Source of the DNA: Planctomycetota bacterium
GTDB lineage: Bacteria; Planctomycetota; SZUA-567; H5-PLA8
Length of the DNA: 64,000 bases
Direction: 5' to 3'
NCBI GenBank assembly: GCA_027493525.1
Contig: JAOSKN010000003.1
Coordinates: 310,001 to 374,000 of the forward strand
The translations under genes were made by a program, and so were the position numbers. Positions within the stretch are counted from its first letter, which is position 1. The number at the start of each line of letters is the position of its first letter. Shown here in pieces: positions 1 through 10,154 of this stretch. Under the pieces are notes generated by a model. That model had not been told where the DNA came from, ran no database searches, and was given only the letters and a program-made list of their open reading frames with translations.

Positions 1-3000
1 TTCGGCGCGTGCCCGGGTCCAGGCTTCGAGTCCCTTCGAGAGCAGCGCGGCGGCGCTCGCGCGCCCGGTGTCGGAATCGGGCTGGAGCGTCGCGAGGCGG
101 GTCCAGTCGCCGCAGAGGCGCAGGTTCTCGGGCTGGCGGCCAAGCAGGTCGAGGCGTTCGCCGGCGCTCAGGCCCGGGGCGGCGTGCAAGGCCTCGCGGA
201 GGGCCTCGCCGTCGAGGCCTCCGGCGTCAGGCGCGGCGAAGACGCGGTGCAGATCTTCGGCCAGGACGTCCAGGAGCAGGTCGCGGGTATCGGCCGCGGC
301 GCGCTCCGGCGCGGAGAAGAAGAGCAGGGCGACGGCGGCACGGTAGAGGCGCGCATCGCGCTCGCCGGGCGCGGCCTGGATGCGGGCGTGAAGCGCCTTC
401 AGCTTCGCGGCGGCCGCATCCGCATCGAAGTTGGCGCGGCCGGAGGCCAGGACCCAGAAGGACTTGAGGCAGGACGCCAGGTCATCGGCCTCGGCGGGCA
501 GGGCGCCTCCGGCCAGATCACCCGGGGCGGGCTGCACGCGGCCGCCTGCCAGGCCTCCCTGCTTCTCAATCGCGGCCTGCGCGTCGGGTTTGGCGGCGGC
601 GGGCGCTTCGGGGGCCTTGCGGGCCAGCGCATCGCCGGCGGGGAGTGCGGCTTCGCGGAAGCCGCCGATGAACCCCGAATAGATCGGGCCCGCGGGGGCG
701 TTGGCCAGGCCGGCGCGCGTGCGCATCTCGCCGTCCTTCTTACGGGCTTCTTCCTTACGGGCATCCCCCAAGGCGTTCGGCCTTCCCGATTCTCCCGTAA
801 CCGGCCCGCGCCCGGCCGACTGGCGAAGCACCTCGCGGAGCGCGCCCTCGTCGCCGCGCGTGGCGTCCTTCCCGTCGGGCGTGACGTACAGCAGCCTGTC
901 CGACTCGCCAGAGCCGGGCTTTCCGCCCAGCCCCCCGGCCGGCCCCGGCGCTTCTTCACGCAGGGACTTGAGCCGTTCGCTGGCGCTCCAATCGCGCTGG
1001 CGGTCGTAGCTTTCCTGTTGCAGCTTATTCAGTTCGTTCGAAGGGTCGTTCTGGGCGAGGCCGCGGCGCGCGGCGCGCGTTTCCGCCAAGGCCTCGTGCG
1101 CGTCATGAGTGGGATCGAAGACGTCCTCCGGTTCGTCCAGATCCTGCAACTTCGCCGAATACTTCATATACCCGTCCAGCAAGCGCTCGCTCTTGCGTAC
1201 TTCTCTCTCCAATTCCGCCAGTTCCGCCAGTTCGAGCGCCAGGCCTTCGGCCTGGTCCACGCTGGTCTCTTCCAGCAGTTCCTGGTCCGCCTTCTGGTGT
1301 TGCTGCTGCTGTTGCTGCTCCATGGCGCGGCCGAAGCGCGAAGGCGCGGGCTCTCGCTGCGGGAGATGAGGGGGGCGGACCGAGGGCTCGGGGCCATCTT
1401 CTCGCGCCGCTTTGCCCTCGGTGCGCGGCAGGTCCTGCGCCTTGGCGGCGGCTTCCGCTCCGGGCGCGGCGTCCTGGAGGACTTCCTTTTCTTTCCTTTC
1501 GTCCGACGGGGCCTGCTTGGCGGCATGCCCGGCCGCGGCGCCGCCTTGTTCGCTGCCGGCCGCGGGCGCGCCGGGGGGCGCGGGCGGCGCGGCGGTGGGC
1601 TTGGGCGAGGCTACGGGCTCGCCGGCTTTCGCGGACTCGGCGCGCTCCGGCTGCTTGTAAGCGACCGGAGCCTTGGCGGCATCCTGGCCTTCGTGTCCGC
1701 GCCCGTCCTCGGAGGGCGCTGATTTTTTCCATGGACTTGTCGACCTGGGCCCGCGCGCCGTTGCCGCCGCCCTGGTTTCCGGGGCCGGCCGCGGCGGGTT
1801 CCGCCGGCTTCGCGGCGCGGGCGCGATACTGGCTTTCGGATTCGAGCGCGCGGAGGCGGCTGCCGGCTTCGTCCAGGCTGCGCCGGTTCATCGGGCGCGG
1901 CTGCCAGGCCGGCTCGGATGCGGCGGCCTCGATATTGGCGTTACGGTCCGAATGAGTCTTCCCGCGCTCGGCTTTCTGTCCGGCCTTCGCGTCTTGCGCC
2001 TGCTTGGCGTTCAGGCCTTTGAGGCCGGACTCCAGCTTCTCGCCGTCCTGCTGGATCAGCCGGTTGGCCGGGGCGGCGGCGAGGGCCAGGACGGTCTCGT
2101 CGCGCCAGAGCGGGCGGCGGCGGGCGCGGTCGATCTGGTAGCGCGCGTACTCGGCGTCGGATTCGAGGACGAGGAAGCTGGTGTACGGGCTCATCAGGGT
2201 CCAGGTCTGCGCCAGCGCGACGATCTCGCCGCGGGTCTCGTCGCTCGAAGGCCGCGCCAGCAGGCGGTCGAGGCGCGCGCGGGCCCAGAAGCGTCCGACG
2301 GCGGGGTCGTGGTTGAGGTTCGCGGCGAGCTGTACGCCGGCGCGCCGTTCGAAGTCCGCGCCGCCGAGCTTCGCGCGCAGCGCCAGCGCGAAGGGCTTGG
2401 CCTCCTTCAGGCGCGCGGCGAGGAAGACCTCGTGCCCGGCGCGAAGCGAAGCGAGGCGCGCGGGGTAGACCTCGTTCAGCACGTCCGGCTCGGCGCGCAG
2501 CACGGGCGCTTCGAGCCAGGGCTGCTGGAGGCCCAGCGCGAGGCTGAAGGCGGATTCCTCGAGGTTCTCGTCGGGGCGCAGCGCGGCGAAGATCCCGCCG
2601 CTGGCGCGGGCGAGTTCCTCGAGCGCCAGCGTCTCGACCTCGCGGCCCACGGCGAGGCCGGCAAAGCGCGCGCCGGCCTTGTTCAGGCCCGCGGCGCCGG
2701 CCTCGGCCAGCCGGCCGACATCGAGCGCGCCGAGCGCGGGGATGCCCGCGCCGAGGAAGACGACCAGGCGCGGGCGCTCGGGCGCGCCGTGCCGGGCGGC
2801 GAACTCCGCGGCGGCTTCGAGGACCGCGCCGAGGTTGAGCGCGCCGAGCGGCGCGCGGGCGGAGAGGTCGGCGCGGGCCCGCGCGACCTCGGCCGCGAAG
2901 GGCGGGACGAAGCCGGGCAGCAGCGGGGTGAAGAAGACATCGGCGCAGGCCAGCGCGACGCGGTCGCCGGAGTTGAAGCCGGCGAGGAGGGCCTCGAGGG

Positions 3001-5113
3001 CCTTGGCCTGCGCGGCGAGGTCGGCGGGGGAGCGCGCGCCGGAGGTCTCGCAGACGAGCAACACGTCGCGGGCCTTGGGGGCGCCGGCGGCGGCGAGCTG
3101 TTCCATCGTGGGGCGGGGCTGGAAGCCCACGGCCAGGTACGGCGGCTCGTTGCCTTCGGCGTAGACGGCGCTGAAGAATTCGCCCGCGCGCTCGGCGGCG
3201 ACGTTGAGCACGAAGTCGGCCTCGGGCTTCACGTCCCGGAGGTTCAGGCGCGCGACGGCGCGCGGCGTGCCGAGCCCCTCGACTTTCGTGGCCTCGAAGT
3301 AGGAAGGCGAGACGAGGTCGTGGACGGGCATGCCGTCGAGCGTCTCGGCGACGACGTTCACGCTCAGGCTGCCGATGGGGCGCGTGCTCGTCATCTCGCC
3401 GACGAGGGGCAGGACGAAGCGCCGCGTGTCGTAGTGCGCGGGGATGAGCTGCGTGTATTCCAGGACGATCCGTTTGCGGCTATGCGGCAGGATGGGAAAG
3501 ACGCGCGCGCGGAAGACGTTGCCTTCCATCCATTCGAGCAGCGCCGGGTCGCGCTTCTCGCGGAGGATCGAGGCGTAGACGGCGCGCGCCTTGCCGCGCT
3601 CGACGACCTCGCCTTCGACGAGGGTCTTGTCGTCCACGTACATGGCGAAGCGCGCGATGGCCGCGCCGGGCGGGAGCGGGAAATAGAAGGCGCCTTCCAG
3701 CGTGCGGCCGGTCGTGTTCTCGAAGCTCTGGTCGATGCGGGTGAGGCAGAGCGGGCCGCGCAAGTGCGCCAGGACGTTGAACTCGGCGATGCCCAGCGGC
3801 TCGGCGGGCTTGCCGTCGGCGTCCTGGACGACGAGCTGCCCGACGGCGGCCTCGGCCTTGCCCGGGGGCTTGTCGAGGTCGGCGGCCCAGGCGGCGGGCT
3901 CTCCGGCGGGGAGCGTGCGGTCCCGCGCCTGGCTCAGCGCGGCGACGCGGGCCTTGAGCCCCGTCGCGAGGACGTCCATGACCTCGCGGCCGGCCGCCTC
4001 GGCGAGCAGCGCCTCGCGGCCTTCGGAGAGGCCGACGAGCGCCGGCGTCGAATCGCGGCTGGAGACGCAGGCCGCCTGCGCCGAACCTTTCAGCACGCGC
4101 GCGAGGGCCAGATCCGGCGCGGGGACTTCGACCTCGGCCTGCCCGGCGCGGAGTTCAAGCTGCCCGCCGGCGGCCAGGACGCGGACGCCCTGGAAGGCGC
4201 GGGCGCGAGGCTCGTTGAGCCCCCGCGGCGCGGCGTCCACGAGCACGCGCCCCTGCGCGAGGTGGACGACGCGCGCGTGCTCGTCGAGCCGCTCGATGGA
4301 CAGCTCGGTGCGCTCGTCGAGGCGGACGCGGCTCTCGCCGAAGCCCAGTTCCGCGCGCGCGCCGGCGGCGGTGCGGAGCTTGGCGCCGTACGGGATGCGC
4401 TCGCCCGGCACCACGCCGCGCCAGGCGCGGCGCTCGGCCTCGTAAACGGCGACGGGGCCCAGGCGGCGGAGCAGCGCCAGGCCGCGGCCGTCGTCGACGT
4501 CCGCGCGCGAACCGCGGACGTAGGTGTACTCCATGCCGGCCGCATCGGGCGCGCCGGAGGGTAGGGTCGCAACCGTATTAGAAGGGGGCTCGGGCTGGAA
4601 GACGCGGGTGGCGAGGACGACCAGGGCGACGGCGGCGGCCAGGGGCGCGGCGAACCACCAGCGCGAGCGGGCCGGCGCGCCCGAACGCGCGGAAGCCAGC
4701 TCGTCGCGGCGGCGAGCGCGGGCGCCGCGCGGCGCGCCGACGTTGACCGTCTCATGGTCGCCCAGCGCGAGGTTCTTGGACTCGAGGGCTTCGCGTTCGG
4801 CGCGGCTTTCGTCGCTGGCGCGGGCCTTGCTGGCGAAGCGTTCGGCCTCCAGGCGGCTCGAGCCGCCCTCGCCGGCGCGGCGCCAGCCCAGGGACTTCTC
4901 GATGCGCAGCCAGGCCTGCTGTCCCAGCGCCGGCTCTTCGGGGTACGCGCCGTCGAGGGCCTGCGCGGCCTGTTGAAGGAGGTCGAATTCGGCCTTCAGC
5001 TCGGGGCGGCGTTCCAGGGCGGCGCGGAAGGCCGCGAGTTCCGCCGGAGCCAAGCGCCCGCTGAGCGCGTCGGCCATCCGAAGCTGAAGTTCGTCCAACG
5101 TTTCGTCCGCCAT
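1..5113 (-). CDS. FecR-like / VIT / vWA fusion protein, frameshifted, 3' end outside window
   Basis: Very large membrane-anchored protein encoded just after an ECF sigma factor. Order seen: N-terminal helical part resembling a cytoplasmic anti-sigma region (residues 1-75), one membrane helix (about 152-171), a FecR-like segment (about 205-345), a VIT domain (about 440-570) and a von Willebrand A fold (about 685-850) whose metal site is degenerate (ETSGA instead of DxSxS). The starting frame runs into Arg/Pro-rich nonsense after the A6 run at 1723-1728 (coding strand) and stops at 1103. The adjacent frame carries plausible protein (a poly-Gln patch, acidic and coiled-coil-like stretches, then helical sequence) without a stop to the window edge. 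Removing one A joins the two into a protein of more than 1,700 residues. The stop lies outside. Sigma plus FecR/VIT/vWA suggests cell-envelope signalling; the ligand is unknown. Real frameshift versus base-calling error is unresolved. Confidence 0.75.
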
Positions 5114-5176
5114 GACCCACCTCGCGGGGCTGCCCCCAGATCGTTCCGCGCATGGGACGATCCGGCCGGGGCAACG

Positions 5177-5830
5177 TTACCGATTCCCCCCCAGCATCTG
5201 GCTCAATCGCGACAGCGCACGGTGCACGCGGACCTTGGCCGCGGAAACCGAGACGCCGGTGATGCGGCTGATCTCCGAGTAGGGCAGCTTTCCGAACCAG
5301 TAGAGCATGAACGTCTCCCGCTCGGGCTCGGCCAGGTTGCCCAGCGCTTCCTCAACCTTTTCCCACAATTCGCGGCGCTCCACGTCCCAGCTCGGATCGG
5401 CCTCGGGACGGACCTCGGCGAGTTCGGGGCGTTTGACCAAGATCGTCTCGTCCGCCTTCTCTTCGAGGGACGCGCGGCGCTTGCGGCTGCGCAGGAGGTT
5501 CAGGGCCAAGGAGAAGAGCCAGGTGCGGAAAGGGCTTTCGCCGCGGAACGAGGAGGCTTTCTCGGCGACCCGCACGAAGGCGTCGTGGACCAGGTCCTCC
5601 ACCTCCTGCGCACCGCGGACGCTGCGGGCCAGGAACCGCGCCAGGGCCTCGCCGTGCCGGACAAAGAGGAGTTCCAGCGCGCGCGCCGAGGACGCATCCT
5701 TCCGGGCCACCCGTTGGACCAGCGCCAGTTCGGGCAGATCCTTGGTGGCGACGCCGGGCGCGGCCTCGCTTCCAGCCGGGGAATCCGGGGAAGGCGCAGG
5801 GTTACCCGCGTTGGAGACCGCCTCGCCCAT
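5177..5830 (-). CDS. ECF-family RNA polymerase sigma factor
   Basis: Sigma-70 family protein of the extracytoplasmic-function type, about 217 residues from the ATG. Region 2 is seen around LVHDAFVRVAEKASSFRG followed by FRTWLFSLALNLLRSRKRR. Region 4 is the C-terminal helix-turn-helix around YSEISRITGVSVSAAKVRVH. An in-frame TTG at 5872 would add 14 residues; the ATG at 5830 is preferred because the extension is low-complexity. The FecR/VIT/vWA gene starts 63 bp after its stop on the same strand, which looks like a sigma/anti-sigma operon. The sigma is therefore probably held by the N-terminal part of that membrane protein and released by an envelope signal (inference from known sigma/FecR systems). 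Confidence 0.92.
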   Translation of the reverse strand: MGEAVSNAGNPAPSPDSPAGSEAAPGVATKDLPELALVQRVARKDASSARALELLFVRHGEALARFLARSVRGAQEVEDLVHDAFVRVAEKASSFRGESPFRTWLFSLALNLLRSRKRRASLEEKADETILVKRPELAEVRPEADPSWDVERRELWEKVEEALGNLAEPERETFMLYWFGKLPYSEISRITGVSVSAAKVRVHRALSRLSQMLGGNR

Positions 5831-5952
5831 GGACCCCTGCACACCTCCATTGGATGCTCGAAAGGCAGGCAAGTTACTTGGAATGTGTATATTAAGCCCT
5901 GTCCGCAGCTATGGTTAGGACCGAAATCCGGGCATTCCGGCTACCTACATCT

Positions 5953-5980
5953 TTGACTTCTCGAAACACTGTTCTAACAT
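5953..5980 (+). promoter_or_regulatory. Candidate sigma-70-type promoter for ktrBA
   Basis: TTGACT and TAACAT are spaced by 16 bp in the AT-richest part of the divergent gap between the ECF sigma gene and ktrB, about 135 bp before the ktrB start. The match is by eye only; the consensus used by this phylum may differ. Confidence 0.4.
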
Positions 5981-6115
5981 CATCGTAAATAAAAGGTTAC
6001 GAGGTGCGCGCGGGGGCGGGCTGGAAGGCTGGTTTCCGGCTGGAGCCCCGCGATGCCCGGCGTCAGCTCCTCTTGGAGGATTGCGGCGCCGGCCTGGGCT
6101 GCCGCGAGAGAAGCC

Positions 6116-7594
6116 ATGAGTACGCAACGCACGAGCCGCGGCAACCCGCTGGACCGGCTGGGCCAGAGCATGGCGCGGTCGTTCTTCGAGCGGGCGCAGG
6201 GGGCGCGGGCCAAACGCCTGGAGCGCCTCTCGCCCACCGCCCGCGTGCTGCTCAGTTTCGGCCTCCTGATCCTCTGCGGGACGTTCCTCTTGTGGCTGCC
6301 GGCCTGCGCGGCGGCGGGGCAGCCGGGCTTGAGCTTCGTGGACGCGCTCTTCACCTCGACCTCGGCCGTCTGCGTGACGGGGCTTTCCACGATCGACGTG
6401 GGGCTGCGGCTGAGCGGGCTGGGTCAGGGAGTGCTGCTGCTGCTGATCCAGTTGGGCGGGCTGGGCTTCCTGACGCTCTCGACGGGCCTGTTCTTCTCGC
6501 TGGGCTTCCGCTCCTCGATGCTCACGCGCGCGGCGGTGGCCGATACGCTGGGCGGGCGGACGGGCTCGGAGATGCGCGGACTGCTGCGCAACCTGTTCCT
6601 GGTGACGATGATCTTCGAACTGGCGGGCGCGGCGGTGCTGAGCTTCCGCTTCGCTTCGCTGGAAGGCTTCACGCTGGGGCAGGCCTGCTGGTTCGGGCTG
6701 TTCCATTCGGTCTCGGCCTTCTGCAACGCGGGGTTCTCGACGTTCTCGCGGGCGGCGGGGCACGGGAGCGACGGGTTGGACGGCTTCACGCAAGACGGCA
6801 TCACCAACCTGGTGACGATGGCGCTGATCGTGCTCGGCGGGCTGGGCTTCCTGGTCCTGGAAGAACTCCTCGCCTGGCTCCGCGGCCGGGGGCAGCGGCG
6901 GCTGGGCGTGCACGCCAAGATCGTGCTGAGCACCTCGGCGGTGCTGACGGCGGCCGGGGCGGCGCTCTTCTATCTCTTCGAGCGGCAGGCGCTATTCGAG
7001 GGGCGCCCATGGCACGAGGCGCTCCTGCCGAGCCTGTTCCAGTCGGTGACGGCGCGCACGGCGGGGTTCAATACGGTGTCCGTGAGCGCGCTGAGCGGGC
7101 CGACGCTGATGCTGCTGATGGGACTCATGTTCATCGGCGGCAGCCCGGCCTCGACCGCCGGCGGGGTCAAGACCACCACGGCCTTCGTGATCCTTCGGCT
7201 GACCCTGGCGCGGCTGAGCCGGCGGCGGCACCCGACGGCCTTCGGGCGCGAGTTGAGCACGGAGACGGTCACGCGCGCGGCGACGCTGATCCTCGTCGCC
7301 ATCGTCTGCCTCGTCGTGCTCTCGGCGAGCCTGATGGTCATCGAGGCGCGCTCGGTCGAGGCGCACAGCCGGGGCGGGGTCTTCATGGACATGCTCTTCG
7401 AGTCGGTCTCGGCGCTGGGCACCGTCGGGCTTTCGACCGGAACCACCGGGGACCTGGGCGCGCTGGCCAAGCTGGTCGTGATCGTGGCGATGTACGTCGG
7501 CCGGCTCGGGCCGCTGTCGGTCTTCGTCGCGTTGGCGCAGCCGCCGCGCACCGACAAGGTGCGCTACCCGGAAGCGTCGGTGCTGGTAGGTTAG
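6116..7594 (+). CDS. ktrB: Trk/Ktr potassium uptake channel subunit (TrkH/KtrB family)
   Basis: Integral membrane K+ uptake subunit, 492 residues from the ATG at 6116. An upstream in-frame ATG at 6053 would add a non-membrane leader and is less likely; GAGAGAAG lies just before 6116. The four selectivity-filter repeats of the superfamily are visible in order: TSTSAVCVTGLS, SVSAFCNAGFST, SVTARTAGFNTV and SVSALGTVGLSTG. The segment GGSPASTAGGVKTTT after the third repeat corresponds to the gate region. The gene for the cytoplasmic regulatory partner starts 78 bp downstream, so the two form one uptake system. KtrB rather than long TrkH is suggested by length and by the single small RCK partner. 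Confidence 0.93.
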   Translation: MSTQRTSRGNPLDRLGQSMARSFFERAQGARAKRLERLSPTARVLLSFGLLILCGTFLLWLPACAAAGQPGLSFVDALFTSTSAVCVTGLSTIDVGLRLSGLGQGVLLLLIQLGGLGFLTLSTGLFFSLGFRSSMLTRAAVADTLGGRTGSEMRGLLRNLFLVTMIFELAGAAVLSFRFASLEGFTLGQACWFGLFHSVSAFCNAGFSTFSRAAGHGSDGLDGFTQDGITNLVTMALIVLGGLGFLVLEELLAWLRGRGQRRLGVHAKIVLSTSAVLTAAGAALFYLFERQALFEGRPWHEALLPSLFQSVTARTAGFNTVSVSALSGPTLMLLMGLMFIGGSPASTAGGVKTTTAFVILRLTLARLSRRRHPTAFGRELSTETVTRAATLILVAIVCLVVLSASLMVIEARSVEAHSRGGVFMDMLFESVSALGTVGLSTGTTGDLGALAKLVVIVAMYVGRLGPLSVFVALAQPPRTDKVRYPEASVLVG

Positions 7595-7672
7595 GTTGGC
7601 TGACAAGAGCTGGAAGAGCTCAGGCGCGCCAAGCTCGATGCGCTCTTACGTGCCGTCATCAGGGGATTCGAC

Positions 7673-8332
7673 ATGGCGAGGCAGTTCGCCGTCCTGGGGT
7701 TGGGGAAATTCGGGTCGCACGTGGCGCGCCAACTGGCCGCGGACGACTTTGAGGTCCTTGCGGTGGACCGGAATCCCGACCTGGTCGACGAGATCAAGGA
7801 CGAGGTGACGCGCGCGGCGATCGCGGACGTGACCGACGCGGAGGCGCTCCAGGCGCTGGGGCTCGACGCGTTCGAGGCGGTCGTGGTGGCGCTGGGCGGG
7901 AGCCTGGAAGGCTCGATCCTGACCTGCCTGCACCTGCGGGAACTCGGCTGCAAGCACATCGTCGCCAAGGTCTTCAGCCCGCAGCACGAACGGATCCTGC
8001 GCAAGCTGGGCATCGGGCGGGTGATTTATCCCGAGCACGAGAGCGCGCTGCGGCTGGCCAAGCACCTGGGCTTCCAGTCGGTGCTGGACTTCCTGCCGCT
8101 GGCGCCGGGCTTCTCGCTGGTCGAGATCGCGCCGCCGTCGGAGATCGTCGGCAAGTCGCTCCGCGACGCGCAGATCCGGCAGCGCTTCAACGTCCAGGTG
8201 GTCGCGATCCGTTCGCTGGTGCCGGAACAGTGGCACCTCGTGCCCGATCCCAACATGGTCATCAAGGACTCCGACGTGCTCGTCGTGATCGGGAAGGACG
8301 AAGACCTGAACAAGATCGCGAAGGTGGAGTAG
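7673..8332 (+). CDS. ktrA: Trk/Ktr K+ uptake regulatory subunit (RCK/TrkA-N + TrkA-C)
   Basis: Cytoplasmic nucleotide-binding regulator of the preceding channel, 219 residues, the usual KtrA size (TrkA is twice as long). The N-terminal Rossmann fold starts with FAVLGLGKFGSHVA (GxGxxG) and has the acidic end of strand 2 (VLAVDRN). The C-terminal TrkA-C domain covers roughly residues 135-215 and ends with the typical SDVLVVIGKDEDLNKI. Start ATG with AGGGGA about 8 bases upstream. It is expected to form an octameric ring gating KtrB in response to ATP/ADP or NAD(H), as known for the family. Confidence 0.95.
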   Translation: MARQFAVLGLGKFGSHVARQLAADDFEVLAVDRNPDLVDEIKDEVTRAAIADVTDAEALQALGLDAFEAVVVALGGSLEGSILTCLHLRELGCKHIVAKVFSPQHERILRKLGIGRVIYPEHESALRLAKHLGFQSVLDFLPLAPGFSLVEIAPPSEIVGKSLRDAQIRQRFNVQVVAIRSLVPEQWHLVPDPNMVIKDSDVLVVIGKDEDLNKIAKVE

Positions 8333-8406
8333 GGGGGCGGGCGGGCAAAGGCGTCTGCCGGTCCCCTTTTCGCAGTAAGGGCCATTCATCCATTCGGGTG
8401 CTCGCC

Positions 8407-9603
8407 ATGTCCTCTCGCATCGAAACGTTTGACGCCCCGTGCCGCGCGGTGACGCGGGGGCCGGCGCATCACTTCTTCGGCTACTACGACAAGTGCCCGT
8501 GGGACGCGACGGGGCGCTTCATGCTGGCGCTGGAGGTCTCCTTCATCGACCGGATGCCGCGCGCCGAGGATGCGGTGACGGTGGGGCTGGTGGACCTGCT
8601 TAACGGCGGGTCGTTCACGCCGCTGGACGAGACGACGGCGTGGTGCTGGCAGCAAGGGACGATGCTCCAGTGGCTCCCCGACGGCCGGATCCTCTACAAC
8701 GCCCGCGAAGGCGGGCGCTTCGTGGCGCGAATCCGCGACGTGGGGCGCGGCACGGCGCGCACGCTGCCGCGGGCGATTTACGCGGTCAGCCCGGACGGGC
8801 GGCACGGGCTCTCGCTGAACTTCGCGCGCCTGAACCGGACGCGCCCCGGCTACGGGTACGAAGGCGTCCCCGACGCGACGGCCGGCGACCCGGCTCCCGC
8901 GGGGGACGGGATCTGGCTCGTGGACCTGGAGAGCGGCCGGGAGCGCCTGCTGTTCTCGCACGCGCAGTCGCTTCAAGTCCGGCCGCGCGCGGACTTCGCG
9001 GGGGCCGAGCACTGGTTCAACCACCTGACCTTCGCGCCCGGCGGCCGACGCTACGTGGGCCTGCACCGCTGGTGGAAGCCCGAAGGCCTCGAGATCGGCG
9101 GCAAGCGCTTCCGGCACGTCACGCGGCTCTTTACTCAGGACCGCGACGGCGGCGAGGTCCACCTGCTCAACGACGACGAGATGACCAGCCACTACGCCTG
9201 GCGCGACGCCGAGCACCTGCTGGCCTGGGCGCGCCGGCACGGCCGCGGCGACCACTACTACGTCTTCCGCGACGGGAGCGCCGAAGCCGAGATCCTGGGC
9301 GCGGACGTGCTCACCGCCGACGGGCACTGCACCTACTCGCCCGACGGAAAGTGGATCCTCACCGACACCTACCCCGACCGGAACGACCGGAAGCGCACGC
9401 TGATCCTGTACCGCCTCCGCGACGGCGTCCGCTTCGACATCGGCCGCTTCTTCGCCCCGCCGGATCTCGACGGCGAGAAGCGCTGCGACCTGCACCCGCG
9501 CTTCAGCCGCGACGGGACCGAGATCTGCATCGACAGTGCGCACGAAGGCGCGCGGCAGATGTACGTGGTGGACGTGCGGGAACTGGTGGGGCGGGAGGGT
9601 TGA
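8407..9603 (+). CDS. TolB-like beta-propeller protein, function unknown
   Basis: 398 residues from the ATG at 8407; the open frame begins further upstream inside ktrA without support. No signal peptide or membrane segment, so probably cytoplasmic. Repeated propeller-like motifs are visible (LPDGRILYNA, VSPDGRHGLS, FAPGGRRYVGL, YSPDGKWILTDTYPD, FSRDGTEICIDSA), consistent with TolB/WD40-type blades. The N-terminus carries a striking HHFFGYYDKCPWD block of the kind seen in uncharacterised propeller proteins near polysaccharide genes (recalled, not searched). A lyase-like activity on oligosaccharides is possible but no catalytic residues can be assigned. Confidence 0.7.
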   Translation: MSSRIETFDAPCRAVTRGPAHHFFGYYDKCPWDATGRFMLALEVSFIDRMPRAEDAVTVGLVDLLNGGSFTPLDETTAWCWQQGTMLQWLPDGRILYNAREGGRFVARIRDVGRGTARTLPRAIYAVSPDGRHGLSLNFARLNRTRPGYGYEGVPDATAGDPAPAGDGIWLVDLESGRERLLFSHAQSLQVRPRADFAGAEHWFNHLTFAPGGRRYVGLHRWWKPEGLEIGGKRFRHVTRLFTQDRDGGEVHLLNDDEMTSHYAWRDAEHLLAWARRHGRGDHYYVFRDGSAEAEILGADVLTADGHCTYSPDGKWILTDTYPDRNDRKRTLILYRLRDGVRFDIGRFFAPPDLDGEKRCDLHPRFSRDGTEICIDSAHEGARQMYVVDVRELVGREG

Positions 9604-9610
9604 GGAAAGC

Positions 9611-9631
9611 TAAAACGTGAAACGTAAACAC
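9611..9631 (+). repeat. Three-unit heptamer array at a gene border
   Basis: TAAAACG, TGAAACG and TAAACAC follow directly in 7-bp register between two genes. One of several such arrays in the window. Confidence 0.6.
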
Positions 9632-9670
9632 AGGCTACTCTCTTTGACCTCTTTCCCAGGAGGCGCATCC

Positions 9671-10129
9671 ATGCGCTCGATCCTCGCGGGCTTCGCGGTC
9701 TGTCTGGCCGCCTTTGCCGGGATGTCGATCTGGCCGCGCCCGGTTCACGCGCAGAAGGCGTTCCTGAACGTGGCGCGCGAGCTGTACGGGTTCGACGAGC
9801 GCTTCGGGAAGTGCCTGGTCTGCCATGAGGCGCGGCGCGGGCCGAGCCGGCGGACGCTCAACGAGTTCGGGAAGGCGCTCCAGGGGCTCGAAAGCATGAA
9901 GCCGGCGCTGGGGAAGAATTCGAGCTACACGTTCCACGCGCAGGAGTTGGCGGCCGTGGCGAAGGCGCTCCAGGAACTCGACGCGAAGGACACCGACGCC
10001 GACGGGGCGACGAACCGCGAGGAACTGCTGCTCAAGACGGCGCCGGCCGACGCGGGGGAGAAGCCCGAGGCGGCGGCGCTGGAAGCGTTGCGCGAACGGC
10101 TCAAGCGGGCGGCGGAACAGGGGAAGTAG
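9671..10129 (+). CDS. Small secreted protein with CxxCH motif and calcium-type repeat
   Basis: 152 residues from the ATG at 9671, which has AGGAGG about 7 bases upstream; an earlier in-frame ATG at 9617 lies inside the heptamer array. N-terminal signal peptide ending near VHA. A single haem-binding motif CLVCH sits near residue 40, and a DTDADGATNREE stretch near residue 115 resembles thrombospondin type-3 or EF-hand calcium loops. The combination suggests a periplasmic mono-haem cytochrome-like or metal-binding protein. It converges with the next gene on the opposite strand. Confidence 0.65.
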   Translation: MRSILAGFAVCLAAFAGMSIWPRPVHAQKAFLNVARELYGFDERFGKCLVCHEARRGPSRRTLNEFGKALQGLESMKPALGKNSSYTFHAQELAAVAKALQELDAKDTDADGATNREELLLKTAPADAGEKPEAAALEALRERLKRAAEQGK

Positions 10130-10154
10130 GCCGGCGCGCTCCCGAGCCTGCGGG

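Noticed and set aside
1723..1728. Programmed ribosomal frameshift at A6 in the FecR/VIT/vWA gene
   Set aside because: Not excluded, but similar one-base breaks at other runs favour error or decay; no stimulatory structure was identified.
1673..4564. 963-codon open frame on the plus strand
   Set aside because: Antisense shadow of the FecR/VIT/vWA gene in GC-rich DNA; no domain pattern.
6004..7752. 582-codon frame overlapping ktrB
   Set aside because: Arg/Gly/Ala-rich shadow in another frame of the channel gene.
8230..8406. N-terminal extension of the beta-propeller protein
   Set aside because: Overlaps the end of ktrA and encodes Arg/Gly-rich nonsense; the ATG at 8407 starts the conserved block.
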